The notes under the pieces are model-generated. The model was not told the DNA's origin. It did no database searches and saw nothing but the letters and a program-made list of their open reading frames with translations. Shown here in pieces: positions 26,351 to 34,670 of a stretch of 64,000 nucleotides of DNA. The DNA is taken from contig JAIXUD010000011.1 in assembly GCA_027483645.1 (NCBI GenBank), positions 1 to 64,000 on the forward strand. The letters run 5' to 3'. Source of the DNA: Sphingobacteriales bacterium (GTDB lineage Bacteria > Bacteroidota > Bacteroidia > Chitinophagales > CAIOSU01). Each line of letters begins with the position of its first letter. Within the stretch, counting starts at the first letter, position 1. The translations under genes and the position numbers were made by a program.

Positions 26351-26375
26351 AGTGCTACAGCAAGCACTCCATTTT
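26351..26375 (+). terminator. Terminator of the AT-rich secreted protein gene
   Basis: AGTGCT (26351-26356) pairs with AGCACT (26363-26368), followed by CCATTTTT. It begins one base after the stop codon. Confidence 0.65.
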
Positions 26376-26426
26376 TCCGTATCTTTACCTATTTCAAAAC
26401 CACATCAAATTCCACCCCTTTTAGTG

Positions 26427-26454
26427 GACCGTAGACAGTGGACCGTGGACCAAA
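26427..26454. repeat. Heptamer array in the recR leader (4 units)
   Basis: GACCGTA, GACAGTG, GACCGTG and GACCAAA run in 7-bp register, ending 4 bases before the recR ATG. A -7-like box TATCTTTA lies upstream at 26380-26387, so the array would be in the 5' untranslated leader. A GTG inside it (26438) is in frame with recR but is probably not the start. Confidence 0.8.
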
Positions 26455-26458
26455 ACAC

Positions 26459-27079
26459 ATGAAATTTCCGAGTAAACTGATAGAAGATGCGGTGGGAGAG
26501 TTCTCCAAACTGCCCGGTATTGGGCAAAAAACTGCTTTGCGCCTAGTGCTACACCTGCTGAACCAAAGCCCTGATAAGGCCGAGAAGTTGGGCCAGGCGG
26601 TGATACGCATGCGCCAAAACATACACTATTGCCGCAAGTGCCACAACGTGAGCGATACGGAGCTGTGCAGCATCTGCAGCAACCGCCAACGTGATGAAAC
26701 CCTGATATGCGTGGTAGAAAACCTACGCGATGTAATAGCAGTGGAGAACACTAACCAATTTCATGGGGTGTACCACGTGCTGGGCAATGTGATTTCGCCA
26801 GTAGATGGCATTGGCCCTGAAGACATTAAGGTGGATAGCTTGGTGGAGCGGGTAAAAACCGACCACGTAAGGGAGGTGATTATGGCACTTAGCCCCACCA
26901 TTGAGGGCGATACTACCATCTTCTACATTACCCGCCAGTTGCAGCCCCACGGTGTACGGGTTACTACCATTGCCCGCGGTATTGCTTTCGGTGGCGAGTT
27001 GGAATATGCTGATGAGCTCACCCTGGCCCGTTCCATCGCCAATAGGCTGCCTTATGAGAGCTATATGGTAGGAAAGTGA
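26459..27079 (+). CDS. recR: Recombination mediator RecR
   Basis: 206 residues from ATG 26459 (MKFPSKLIEDAVGEF). Acts with RecF/RecO to load RecA on gapped DNA. Helix-hairpin-helix FSKLPGIGQKTALRLVLHLL, the four-cysteine zinc finger CRKCHNVSDTELCSIC, and the Toprim acidic motif VVENLRDVIAVENTN are all present. The C-terminus, TTIARGIAFGGELEYADELTLARSI, is typical. A GTG 21 bases upstream lies inside the heptamer array and would give an odd N-terminus. After the stop, 27080-27133 is an almost pure purine tract. Confidence 0.96.
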   Translation: MKFPSKLIEDAVGEFSKLPGIGQKTALRLVLHLLNQSPDKAEKLGQAVIRMRQNIHYCRKCHNVSDTELCSICSNRQRDETLICVVENLRDVIAVENTNQFHGVYHVLGNVISPVDGIGPEDIKVDSLVERVKTDHVREVIMALSPTIEGDTTIFYITRQLQPHGVRVTTIARGIAFGGELEYADELTLARSIANRLPYESYMVGK

Positions 27080-27139
27080 GAAAGAGCGGAGAAAAAGAGG
27101 GAAGAAAAGAAAGAGAAGCAGTGCGGAGAAAGAGTGTTA

Positions 27140-27910
27140 TTATTTGCCAGTCCACTCCGAAACCACCACCTCCCTGGTACTGCGCTTAATGGTATACAGG
27201 CGTTTGCCCTGCCAAGCAATGCCCTGCCCTTCGCAAACTACGGGTATGGTAGCTAGGTGAACCATGGTATCGCCAGTCTCTGGCACCTGCAATCGGTATA
27301 CTTCAGCTTCATCATGCCCCGTGCAATACAAGTATCCATCGGGGCCAAAGGCACCACCAGACAGGCTTTTGGGTTGAAACTTCTTTACCAGGTCATTTGG
27401 GAAATAATAGCTGCCCAATTTATTCCACATTTCATCAAATCTTTCTAAGCGAGTATCTGCTGAAGTGCGGCCCACTTCTGCGTTCTGGCCGGTGTAATGG
27501 GCGAAAAGCACCCACCAGTTACCTCTATGCCATAGGACCCAACTTGCGGCCCCATCGTATAGGCCAAAGTTGTGCGTTTGCAGGTGTTTCATAGTTTTGG
27601 TATCCAATACTTCGATACTGCTTACCCTGGGCACCACGGGGTAGTTGCTGTGCGCCATATATAGCTTACCGCCCTTAATAAACCCACTGTTGAGGTGTTT
27701 AATATGGCTGCTGGCCTCTGGCTGCCACTTGGCCACTTGCTGCCCCTGCATATCATACTTGGCTACCATTGCATCGTCGATGGCGTAAAAGTATTGCCCA
27801 TCGGCCGCCACGGCTTGCTTGGCTTCGGGTGCGGGGTAGGTTTTAACAGTACTGAACGAACCATCACCCAACAAGAGTAAACTCAATATTGCTACTGTAA
27901 GCCATCCCAT
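27140..27910 (-). CDS. Exported beta-propeller-like protein
   Basis: 256 residues with a short signal sequence (MGWLTVAILSLLLLGDGSFS). The rest is built of repeated beta segments of about 45 residues: YFYAIDDAMVAKYDMQGQQV, KLYMAHSNYPVVPRVSSIEVLD, GGAFGPDGYLYCTGHDEAEVYRL and GIAWQGKRLYTIKRSTREVV, which resemble propeller blades. No catalytic motif is recognised. Function unknown. It converges with recR across a purine-rich stretch and diverges from the DUF1801 gene. Confidence 0.55.
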   Translation of the reverse strand: MGWLTVAILSLLLLGDGSFSTVKTYPAPEAKQAVAADGQYFYAIDDAMVAKYDMQGQQVAKWQPEASSHIKHLNSGFIKGGKLYMAHSNYPVVPRVSSIEVLDTKTMKHLQTHNFGLYDGAASWVLWHRGNWWVLFAHYTGQNAEVGRTSADTRLERFDEMWNKLGSYYFPNDLVKKFQPKSLSGGAFGPDGYLYCTGHDEAEVYRLQVPETGDTMVHLATIPVVCEGQGIAWQGKRLYTIKRSTREVVVSEWTGK

Positions 27911-28013
27911 ACTGCCTAATTTGCATCAATAGTAATAATTTTGAGAGGATTGGACTATTAAATGAATAGCCATTAACCAAACCTTAACACGTATAATCCA
28001 ACTGCACCCCGCT

Positions 28014-28385
28014 ATGGAAACCAATAAATTCGCCACGGTGGCGCAATACATAGCCAGCTTTCCCGAAGGAACCCAGGAAATACTGGAACAAGTGCGTGAG
28101 ACGATAAAAAAAGCCGCACCCGATGCCGAGGAACGCATTAGCTACAATATGCCCGCCTATCACCTAAATGGCAACCTAGTATACTTTGCAGGATATAAAA
28201 ACCATATCGGCTTTTATGCTACTCCCACTGGCCATGAAGCTTTTAAGGAAGAGCTTTCGAAGTACAAAGAAGGCAAGGGCTCGGTGCAATTTCCGCTTAG
28301 CGAGCCAATGCCGATTGCCCTTATTGCCCGCATTGTACAATTTAGGGTGGATGAAAACCAGGCAAAGCCCGTGAAGAAGAAGTAA
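28014..28385 (+). CDS. DUF1801 (YdhG-like) protein
   Basis: 123 residues, cytoplasmic. The family pattern is clear: FPEGTQEILEQVRETIKKAAPDAEERISYNMPAYHLNG near the N-terminus, then YFAGYKNHIGFYATP and KGSVQFPLSEPMPIALIARIVQFR. YdhG/YyhG-like proteins have a small alpha+beta fold; some relatives are linked to frataxin-like iron handling, but a role here is not established. A heptamer array and a perfect terminator follow. Confidence 0.85.
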   Translation: METNKFATVAQYIASFPEGTQEILEQVRETIKKAAPDAEERISYNMPAYHLNGNLVYFAGYKNHIGFYATPTGHEAFKEELSKYKEGKGSVQFPLSEPMPIALIARIVQFRVDENQAKPVKKK

Positions 28386-28396
28386 TAGCGAGGAGT

Positions 28397-28431
28397 CATG
28401 GTCCATTGTCCTTGGTCCTTGGTCCATCGTC
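28397..28431. repeat. Heptamer array, GACCAYR type on minus strand (5 units)
   Basis: Plus strand CATGGTC, CATTGTC, CTTGGTC, CTTGGTC, CATCGTC; on the minus strand these read GACGATG, GACCAAG, GACCAAG, GACAATG, GACCATG. It sits 11 bases after the DUF1801 stop codon, before the terminator. Confidence 0.9.
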
Positions 28432-28443
28432 CAAATTAAAATG

Positions 28444-28475
28444 AAAACGCCACGGGGATAAGTCCGTGGCGTTTT
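28444..28475. terminator. Perfect 12-bp bidirectional terminator
   Basis: AAAACGCCACGG (28444-28455) pairs perfectly with CCGTGGCGTTTT (28464-28475). The A/T ends give a T run on both strands, between converging genes. Confidence 0.9.
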
Positions 28476-28509
28476 CCGAGGTTTGAGACCTGATATTTCT
28501 TGGTGTAGG

Positions 28510-28965
28510 TTATTGTATTTGTGCGCTGAATTTGCCAGCATATGTGTTGCCTTCGCCTACTAGTTTGTAGATGTAGCTACCAGTAGCGGCTACAAAGCGG
28601 TTGTCTACTTTCACGGTATCGCCATAGATGTCTTCATAACTTACCAGCACATTACCATCAAGGTCATAAATATCTAAGCGGTAGTATTGTGCGGTAGGGT
28701 TGGCAAATTTGATTTCCACGCCATCGCCGCCCAAAAATTCAACTGCTACGCTAGGGTATTGGGTTTCTAGGGCTTTCTCGTCCACACTGGTAGTTAGACC
28801 CAAAGCAGCCATATATTGGTTCACGTCAATTTCAAGGGAAGTGGTAGCTGGCTCAATGTTAACCTTGCTAGTTGGTAGCAAAGGGCTGCCGCTGATAGGG
28901 GTAAAGCTGCTAAGGCTAATGAAAAGTGCAAGTGACATTACGGTGGTAAAAAAAGTCGTTTTCAT
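28510..28965 (-). CDS. Small secreted protein ending in a T9SS-like domain
   Basis: 151 residues from ATG 28965, with GGAG five bases upstream. A signal peptide (MKTTFFTTVMSLALFISLSS) is followed by about 45 polar residues and then a beta domain: VAVEFLGGDGVEIKFAN, YYRLDIYDLDGNVLVSYED, FVAATGSYIYKLVGEG. The last 70 residues have the strand order of T9SS type A sorting domains but lack the usual PNP motif. There is almost no cargo. It could be a divergent sorting domain or a small stand-alone beta-sandwich protein. Confidence 0.65.
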   Translation of the reverse strand: MKTTFFTTVMSLALFISLSSFTPISGSPLLPTSKVNIEPATTSLEIDVNQYMAALGLTTSVDEKALETQYPSVAVEFLGGDGVEIKFANPTAQYYRLDIYDLDGNVLVSYEDIYGDTVKVDNRFVAATGSYIYKLVGEGNTYAGKFSAQIQ

Positions 28966-28974
28966 AGTCTCCAA

Positions 28975-29313
28975 TTTTAATTACTTCTGTTGCTTAAAAC
29001 GTTACTGTTGAGGTCAGTAGAGGCTTGAGAGAGCGAAACACCGTTGATAGCGATTGATGAGAACAATGTACATCAGGTTCCTACTTTTGTCAATACTTTT
29101 AGTGAAACTTTTTCTAAGTTTTTCTGCGTAGTCTGCTCAAACCGTTGTGCCGCAATAACTATACAACGAAAAAAAGTTACGTTTTGGGGCAATTATTTTT
29201 TAACTTTTTTCTTTTGCCTTCAAAAACGCGGTAAATACTCGGTTTTTCTGCCAGAAAAAAATGCTAAAAAAGACGAAACTTACCCAAATGGCTATCTATT
29301 CCCCCTGTTAGGC
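28975..29313. other. 339-base intergenic region, no gene seen
   Basis: A/T-rich with many short T runs (CTTTTTCTAAGTTTTTC, TTTTTTAACTTTTTTC). An open frame at 29044-29454 overlaps the ClC gene and has the composition of chance sequence. It probably holds the promoter regions of both diverging genes. I see no conserved RNA structure. Confidence 0.5.
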
Positions 29314-29321
29314 TACATTTG
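29314..29321 (+). promoter_or_regulatory. Leaderless-type promoter of the ClC gene
   Basis: TACATTTG-CAAGT-ATG: an exact TAnnTTTG box only five bases from the start codon, so the transcript should begin at or within two bases of the ATG. Confidence 0.7.
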
Positions 29322-29326
29322 CAAGT

Positions 29327-31108
29327 ATGGAAAACCCGAATTTGCTGCACAAGTTTTTGGTGTGGCGTGCCCGTTACCTCAGCCTCACCCATTTTACCCT
29401 GATACTCGGGGTATTGGTGGGCATCGCGGCGGGTTTGGCGGCGGTTATCCTTAAAACCAGTACACACTTCATCCAAAAGCTCCTCACATCCACGTATGAA
29501 TTTGGCCCGTTAAATTATATGTATCTTGCCTTTCCGCTGGTGGGTATGTTGCTTACCACGGGTTTTGTGGTATACTTTAATCGAAATAAACTCGGCCACG
29601 GGCTTAGCAACATCATATACAATATTGCCAAAAAGGGTGCGAATATTGAGCCCGATAAAACCTACTCGCATGTGGTTACCAGCGCCCTCACGGTGGGGTT
29701 TGGCGGTTCGGTAGGCTTGGAGGCGCCCATTGTTACTACCGGTGCTGCCATCGGCTCCAACCTTGCTCGGCTGTTTCACCTCAGTTATCAAAAACGCACC
29801 TTGCTTATCGGGTGTGGGGCGGCGGCGGCCATTGCGGGGGTGTTCAACTCCCCCATTACAGGCGTGGTATTCGCGCTAGAGGTTTTGTTGCTGGAGCTTA
29901 CCATCCCATCATTTATCCCGTTGTTGCTGGCAGCGGTTACAGGCACGGTAGTATCAAGGTTGCTTATAGGGGAAGATATCTTGTTCAACTTTAAATTAAC
30001 TGACACCTTTGCCATTCGCGATATACCTTATTATATGGTTTTGGGGGTTATTACCGGCCTCGTATCCGTTTATGTATCGCGGGTTATCGGCAAAATAGAG
30101 TTGCCCCTGCTGCAAATCAACAACCGCTTTAAGCGCACCCTTATTGGCGGTACCTTGCTGGGTGTAATGATATTTATTCTGCCGCCGCTCTATGGCGAGG
30201 GGTACGAAATACTCAAAAACGTATTTACCGGCCAAGAGGAAAAGGTACTGGACGGCAGCCTGTTTCACGATTTTAAGGATAATGTGTGGGCAGTATGGGC
30301 ATTTATTATCGTACTGGTGTTTGCCAAAATAGTGGCCTCGTCCATCACCATTGGCGGTGGCGGCAACGGCGGGGTATTCGCGCCCTCGCTGTTTACGGGC
30401 GGTATGCTCGGCTTTGGCTTTGCGCGGCTATGCAATCTGAGTGGGTTTACCCACCCCATATCCGAAAGCAACTTTGGGCTGGTGGGTATGGCTGGGTTGA
30501 TAAGCGGAGTAATGCACGCGCCGCTCACGGGCATCTTTCTGGTGGTGGAGATTACCACCACGTACGAGCTCATTATACCGCTCATGATAGTATCGGGCAT
30601 TGCGTATGCCACCATCCATTACTTTGAGCCGCACTCCATTTACACCAAGCAACTGGCTTTAAAGGGCCACCTTACCAGTGGCAACAAGGATAAGCAGGTG
30701 CTTACCTTTATGCAGATGCAGAAGGTACTGGAAACCGACCTACAGACCATAAAGCCTACCGATACGCTTGGCCAACTGGTTGAGGTAATTGCCCACAGCC
30801 AACGCAATATATACCCGGTGGTAGATGAAAATCGATTGTTGCAGGGTATTATTACCTTGGATGACGTGCGCGAAATCATGTTTCAGCGAGAGAAGTACGA
30901 TACCGTGCTGGTGAAAGACCTGGCCCACCAAGCGCCTGCGGTAATACAGATGGGCGAAGAAATGGAAACAGTAATGCGCCAATTTGACGATACCGGTGCT
31001 TGGAACCTGCCCGTGGTGCAAGATGGTAAGTACGTGGGCTTTCTCTCCAAATCGAAAATCTTTTCTAGCTATAGGCGGTTGCTGTTGAAACAAGCGAAAG
31101 AGGAATAG
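29327..31108 (+). CDS. ClC-family chloride channel/transporter with CBS domains
   Basis: 593 residues. About ten to twelve membrane helices (residues 20-430), then two CBS domains (about 460-585: TIKPTDTLGQLVEVIAHSQ, IYPVVDENRLLQGIITLDDVR, NLPVVQDGKYVGFLSKSKI). The selectivity motifs are variant: GHGLSN where GSGIP is usual and VGLEAP where GREGP is usual; the gating Glu is retained, as is GGVFAPSLFTGG. It should move chloride or another anion across the inner membrane, possibly exchanging protons; CBS domains may sense nucleotides. The single-gene unit has a leaderless-type promoter. Confidence 0.92.
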   Translation: MENPNLLHKFLVWRARYLSLTHFTLILGVLVGIAAGLAAVILKTSTHFIQKLLTSTYEFGPLNYMYLAFPLVGMLLTTGFVVYFNRNKLGHGLSNIIYNIAKKGANIEPDKTYSHVVTSALTVGFGGSVGLEAPIVTTGAAIGSNLARLFHLSYQKRTLLIGCGAAAAIAGVFNSPITGVVFALEVLLLELTIPSFIPLLLAAVTGTVVSRLLIGEDILFNFKLTDTFAIRDIPYYMVLGVITGLVSVYVSRVIGKIELPLLQINNRFKRTLIGGTLLGVMIFILPPLYGEGYEILKNVFTGQEEKVLDGSLFHDFKDNVWAVWAFIIVLVFAKIVASSITIGGGGNGGVFAPSLFTGGMLGFGFARLCNLSGFTHPISESNFGLVGMAGLISGVMHAPLTGIFLVVEITTTYELIIPLMIVSGIAYATIHYFEPHSIYTKQLALKGHLTSGNKDKQVLTFMQMQKVLETDLQTIKPTDTLGQLVEVIAHSQRNIYPVVDENRLLQGIITLDDVREIMFQREKYDTVLVKDLAHQAPAVIQMGEEMETVMRQFDDTGAWNLPVVQDGKYVGFLSKSKIFSSYRRLLLKQAKEE

Positions 31109-31189
31109 CCGGTAGTTGTTGATTTCCTAGGAAGCCCCCTTTAAATTACTCATCCCATATTTGTTGGCAGCACATCAAAACCCACCCCT

Positions 31190-31786
31190 ATGAAAGTATT
31201 GCTTACTGGTTTCAACGCATTTGGTAATGTGGGCTCCAATCCTTCCCAAACCGTGGTGGAAGAACTTGAAAGGAGAAAATACCACTACCAAGGGCTGGAA
31301 CTGCTAACGGCCGTAATACCCAAGGAGTTTGTAGCTAGCGGTGAACAGATAGCCCAACTCATTGAACTCCACTCGCCCGATGTAATAATCATGCTGGGCG
31401 TAGCAGCAGGCACTGAACATATAGCCTTAGAGCGATTTGCCCTAAATATTGACGATACCAATGCCCCTGACAATAGTGGCTATGTGCCTATAAACCACCC
31501 GATACAAATCGACGGCCCCTTAGCCACCATGGGCAACTTCCCGCTGGTGGAAATGGCAACTGCGCTATCTGCCGAAGGCACCCCCATCTACGTCTCCAAC
31601 CACGCAGGCACCTTTGTTTGCAACCATGTATTTTATGTGGCCAATTACCTACTTGCCCAACGCGGTAGCAATGCCCTATGCGGGTTTGTACACATACCGC
31701 TGCCTAGTGGGGGATTTGGGATTAAAGAGATTACGGGGGCGATAGAGCGGGTGATGTTATATTTAGTGGCACACAATCGCGCATAA
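31190..31786 (+). CDS. pcp: Pyroglutamyl-peptidase I
   Basis: 198 residues. Removes N-terminal pyroglutamate from peptides in the cytoplasm. It starts with LLTGFNAFGNVGSNPS, the family start signature. The triad is visible: Glu in AGTEHIALERFALN, Cys in SNHAGTFVCNHVFY and His in GFVHIPLPS. Length and order are normal. An imperfect long hairpin follows. Confidence 0.95.
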   Translation: MKVLLTGFNAFGNVGSNPSQTVVEELERRKYHYQGLELLTAVIPKEFVASGEQIAQLIELHSPDVIIMLGVAAGTEHIALERFALNIDDTNAPDNSGYVPINHPIQIDGPLATMGNFPLVEMATALSAEGTPIYVSNHAGTFVCNHVFYVANYLLAQRGSNALCGFVHIPLPSGGFGIKEITGAIERVMLYLVAHNRA

Positions 31787-31789
31787 AAA

Positions 31790-31837
31790 AATCCCCAGAA
31801 GTAACCAGAGCCAATGCTGAGGTCACTTCTAGGGATT
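31790..31837. terminator. Bidirectional terminator, 17-bp imperfect stem
   Basis: AATCCCCAGAAGTAACC (31790-31806) pairs with GGTCACTTCTAGGGATT (31821-31837) with two mismatches. On the minus strand it is followed by TTTTTT. It separates the converging pcp and SRPBCC genes. Confidence 0.8.
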
Positions 31838-31856
31838 CAATGCTGTTTATTTATTT

Positions 31857-32891
31857 CTACCTAGCCTGTTGGCCGTTGCTATGCGCAACTTCGGCCTTGC
31901 CTTCTTCAACCACTTCAGCGAAGCGTTTGATATCGGCCTCAATCATGGCTTCGAAAGTAGGGTTCAGCAATTTGGCAATGGCACTGCCTACTTTACCAGC
32001 AGGTGCATGGTAAGAAATTACCACGTGCACATCGGTGCCTTGCTTGCCAGCATCAAAAAAGTCAACCGTACCGGCATTCTCCACATCGGCCCCTTGCATG
32101 GATTTCCAGCTAATGCGCGTAAGAGGTTTGTCTTCCACAATCTCAGCTTTCCAATCAATAGTGGCTATGCCACCTGGCACTTTGGCTTTCCACTGGCTGC
32201 TAGTTTTGTCCAATTGGGTTACGCTCTCCAAGTGCTCCATAAAGTTGGGCAGGTTCTCTAGCTTGCGCCAGTAGTCGTATACCACTTGGCGGTTGCTGTT
32301 CACACGCACTTTGGTCTCGATGTTAATGTCGTACTTCTCGCCAGCACTGTTCAGGTGCAATACCTTTTGGGCCATTTCTTTCACCTTGTCGGTAGCGCCA
32401 GTTAAGGCATCCTTGGCTTGGGCTTTATAATCACTCACGGCATCTTGGGCTTTGTGTTTATACTCTTCCGCCGTATCCTTGGCTTTGCCGGTATACTCTT
32501 CCACGGTATCTTTCACCTTGGTGGTGTATTCTTCTACCGCATCTTTAGCTTGGGTGCTGTACTTGTCATAACCTTCTTGCGCTTTCTCTTTAGCGTTATC
32601 AAACGCTTCGTTGGCTTTGTTTCGGGCGTTTTCCAAAGCCTCTTTGGCTTTGGGCGCTCCTTTCTCCGCCGCATCGGTTACCGCGCAATAGCCCGTAGCC
32701 CCACGGAAAAGCATATACCCAGCGGCTAGACCTTGGGTAAAGCTTCTACTTCTGGCAACCGCATCAATCAGCAAAGCGCCACCTGACACCACCGAAAAAA
32801 TCCGTTCGTTGTTACTAATGTTTTGTTCAAGGTTCAATACACTTTTCTTCGCCGCTACACCGGCCTCTTGTACTTCCATTTCCTCTTTCAT
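31857..32891 (-). CDS. DUF2892-like / LEA-like helical repeat / SRPBCC protein
   Basis: 344 residues in three parts. Residues 20-75 (QNISNNERIFSVVSGGALLIDA, GLAAGYMLFRGATG) form a DUF2892-like membrane hairpin. Residues 78-175 are an Ala/Lys/Glu-rich helix with 11-residue periodicity (AKDAVEEYTTK, VKDTVEEYTGK, AKDTAEEYKHK, AQDAVSDYKAQ), as in LEA group 3/4 stress proteins. Residues 185-330 are an SRPBCC (polyketide cyclase/dehydrase-like) domain with YDYWRKLENLPNFMEHLESV. Membrane-anchored SRPBCC proteins are known; the LEA-like linker suggests a stress role, which is inference. No enzyme activity can be assigned. Confidence 0.75.
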   Translation of the reverse strand: MKEEMEVQEAGVAAKKSVLNLEQNISNNERIFSVVSGGALLIDAVARSRSFTQGLAAGYMLFRGATGYCAVTDAAEKGAPKAKEALENARNKANEAFDNAKEKAQEGYDKYSTQAKDAVEEYTTKVKDTVEEYTGKAKDTAEEYKHKAQDAVSDYKAQAKDALTGATDKVKEMAQKVLHLNSAGEKYDINIETKVRVNSNRQVVYDYWRKLENLPNFMEHLESVTQLDKTSSQWKAKVPGGIATIDWKAEIVEDKPLTRISWKSMQGADVENAGTVDFFDAGKQGTDVHVVISYHAPAGKVGSAIAKLLNPTFEAMIEADIKRFAEVVEEGKAEVAHSNGQQAR

Positions 32892-33262
32892 GACGATATG
32901 TTTTTTGGGTCGTTTTCCGTAATTGGTATTTTACCATAGCCAAAAACAATACCAGCAGTAGCCATAATTGGGCGGATAAGTGTATAGAACCATTGGTATG
33001 ATTGGGTTTATTTCATTTCAGCGTTAAAGTAGCCTATGCCCTAACCTTGGCTAGATGTGTGTATTTAGGTGCGGAATTGGGTCGGTTGGGTTCTACAGGT
33101 TTGCCCAAAGGAGGGAGGCGCTCAAAGGGCGACAATGAATACCATTACCTTAGCAAGCTCAGGCGTAAGTTTAGCATAATATACCCCTGCGTATTTCATA
33201 GTAAGGGTGCTTTCCATTATGCTAACTATGGTATACGCTTGCCATGAACACACTTTTTATGG
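32892..33262. other. 371-base intergenic region
   Basis: Holds an inverted repeat, TTAGCATAAT (33171-33180) and ATTATGCTAA (33216-33225), with 35 bases between, and a smaller palindrome TGGTATTTTACCA near 32927 on the promoter side of the SRPBCC gene. An 81-codon frame at 33002-33247 looks like chance. No other gene is seen. Confidence 0.45.
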
Positions 33263-34303
33263 TTATCTCACCATTGACAATAGCGTATCTTTTTCAGCTA
33301 AATGGTAAATATCCTCTAGCATGGTGGTATCGCCATATTGGTCTACTACTTTCAAATCATATCTAAAACGCACCTTGGTACCTAGCGGGGCATAGTAATA
33401 CGTTATCCAGGCCACGCCTTCGGGTGTGCCCACGCAGGCATTGCTGTAAGGCTTGCCAAGAGTGGCTTCGTTGGTGGTTGGGTGGATGAGGGAGCCCTGC
33501 CTACGGCCATCAATAGTAGGTTCCAACCAAGGGATTAAAGGGAGCTCGGTTCTAACCTTATCATCGCGACCAGTGGTGTAATAGCGGTGGTTATCAGCAG
33601 GATTTATGAAAAGTGGGTCGCGCACAATGCGGATGATTTCGCCCTCGCCAATGGGGGTTTTCAGGCTTACCTCTCGGCCTGCCATCGCCAGATACTTCGT
33701 CCGGTTCTGCCCTACCCGAACAGGGAAGGTATATTTCACCGAGCCATCTACTATGATGCGCATTTTATACTCTGGTATGTTCACATCAATCATGGTATTG
33801 GCTAGCATGGCTTTAATGCTATCGGCGCTATTTTGGCTAGGTATCAGCAGTATGCTGCCCTTGCGCAGCACCACCAATTCCTTTTGGTCTTGTATGTGCT
33901 CCCCGCGGCGCTTGCGGTCGTAGTAGTCAAAGCTCACCAAGGTATCAATAATCCAAGGGTTGTTGTGTACCAATATGTATTCTTTCAACGCCGAATCGGC
34001 AGGGGCAATATACACGCTTGCCATGCTATCGATAAAGTCATAGTAGTCTATCACTTTCACATCCCTATCCACTACTACCAGAAACCGGTAATCATTTGGG
34101 TGTGCCCGGTTGGGGAATGGGGTGGTGTCATTCTCGCTTTCAGCCCCATTTTTTTCGTAAATCTCGCCCGTGGTGTTGGCCGGTGCTTCTTGGGTATCAG
34201 CGGGGCGCTGGCTATTAACTACAAACCAGATGCTGTTGGCTATGGTTAACAGAAAGAAAATAGCAAAAGTTACTTTGTAGAACAATGACGGCACGGCATG
34301 CAT
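33263..34303 (-). CDS. L,D-transpeptidase (YkuD fold), membrane-anchored
   Basis: 346 residues from ATG 34303 (MHAVPSLFYKVTFAIFF). One N-terminal membrane anchor (about 8-28) is followed by a periplasmic region. The catalytic domain (about 180-325) has SLIHPTTNEATLGKPYSNACVG, the YkuD HP...C motif with the nucleophilic Cys. It should form 3-3 cross-links in peptidoglycan or attach proteins to it. The segment with KVIDYYDFIDSM and IQDQKELVVLRKGSILLIPS may be a LysM-like or substrate-recognition part. Confidence 0.88.
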   Translation of the reverse strand: MHAVPSLFYKVTFAIFFLLTIANSIWFVVNSQRPADTQEAPANTTGEIYEKNGAESENDTTPFPNRAHPNDYRFLVVVDRDVKVIDYYDFIDSMASVYIAPADSALKEYILVHNNPWIIDTLVSFDYYDRKRRGEHIQDQKELVVLRKGSILLIPSQNSADSIKAMLANTMIDVNIPEYKMRIIVDGSVKYTFPVRVGQNRTKYLAMAGREVSLKTPIGEGEIIRIVRDPLFINPADNHRYYTTGRDDKVRTELPLIPWLEPTIDGRRQGSLIHPTTNEATLGKPYSNACVGTPEGVAWITYYYAPLGTKVRFRYDLKVVDQYGDTTMLEDIYHLAEKDTLLSMVR

Positions 34304-34381
34304 GTTTAGCGAACCAAGATAGGTACAACTTGCGTGCCATCGCATGACTGTCGTCATGCGCTAAAATGATTTACAACCCAT

Positions 34382-34591
34382 TTAGCCCTTCTTCAGAAAC
34401 TCTGTTTTCAGTACAATGCGTACTTTGTCCACCTTCACCTCTACTTCCTTCTCGTCATCAGTAAGGTGGATGTTTTTAATTACCAAGCCCTTCTTTAAGG
34501 TAACGTTGCCACCTTTTACCGGCAGGCTTTTTATCAATACCACGCTATCACCTTCTTTCAGTAGATTGCCGTTACTATCTTTTACGTCCAT
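34382..34591 (-). CDS. YjdM/PhnA C-terminal-domain small protein
   Basis: 69 residues, cytoplasmic. VKDSNGNLLKEGDSVVLIKSLPVKG, KKGLVIKNIHL and VLKTEFLKKG match the compact KOW-like C-terminal domain of the YjdM/PhnA family; the N-terminal zinc ribbon of full-length members is absent. Despite the old name, no phosphonate function is proven. The -7 box TACTTTTG (34617-34624) gives a leader of about 20 bases. Confidence 0.85.
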   Translation of the reverse strand: MDVKDSNGNLLKEGDSVVLIKSLPVKGGNVTLKKGLVIKNIHLTDDEKEVEVKVDKVRIVLKTEFLKKG

Positions 34592-34670
34592 GCTGGCTTG
34601 GTTTTGGGTTGTTGGGCAAAAGTAAAGAAAATTGCCCTAGAGGGTTTATGAGTTTTGTTAGGTAGCTATC

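Noticed and set aside
26438-26458. GTG start for recR inside the heptamer array
   Set aside because: It would add seven residues made of repeat sequence; the ATG at 26459 matches the usual RecR N-terminus.
29044-29454. 136-codon frame overlapping the ClC start
   Set aside because: It overlaps a certain gene in another frame and has no family-like segments.
33002-33247. 81-codon plus-strand frame
   Set aside because: No signal, domain or promoter; it spans an inverted repeat in an intergenic region.
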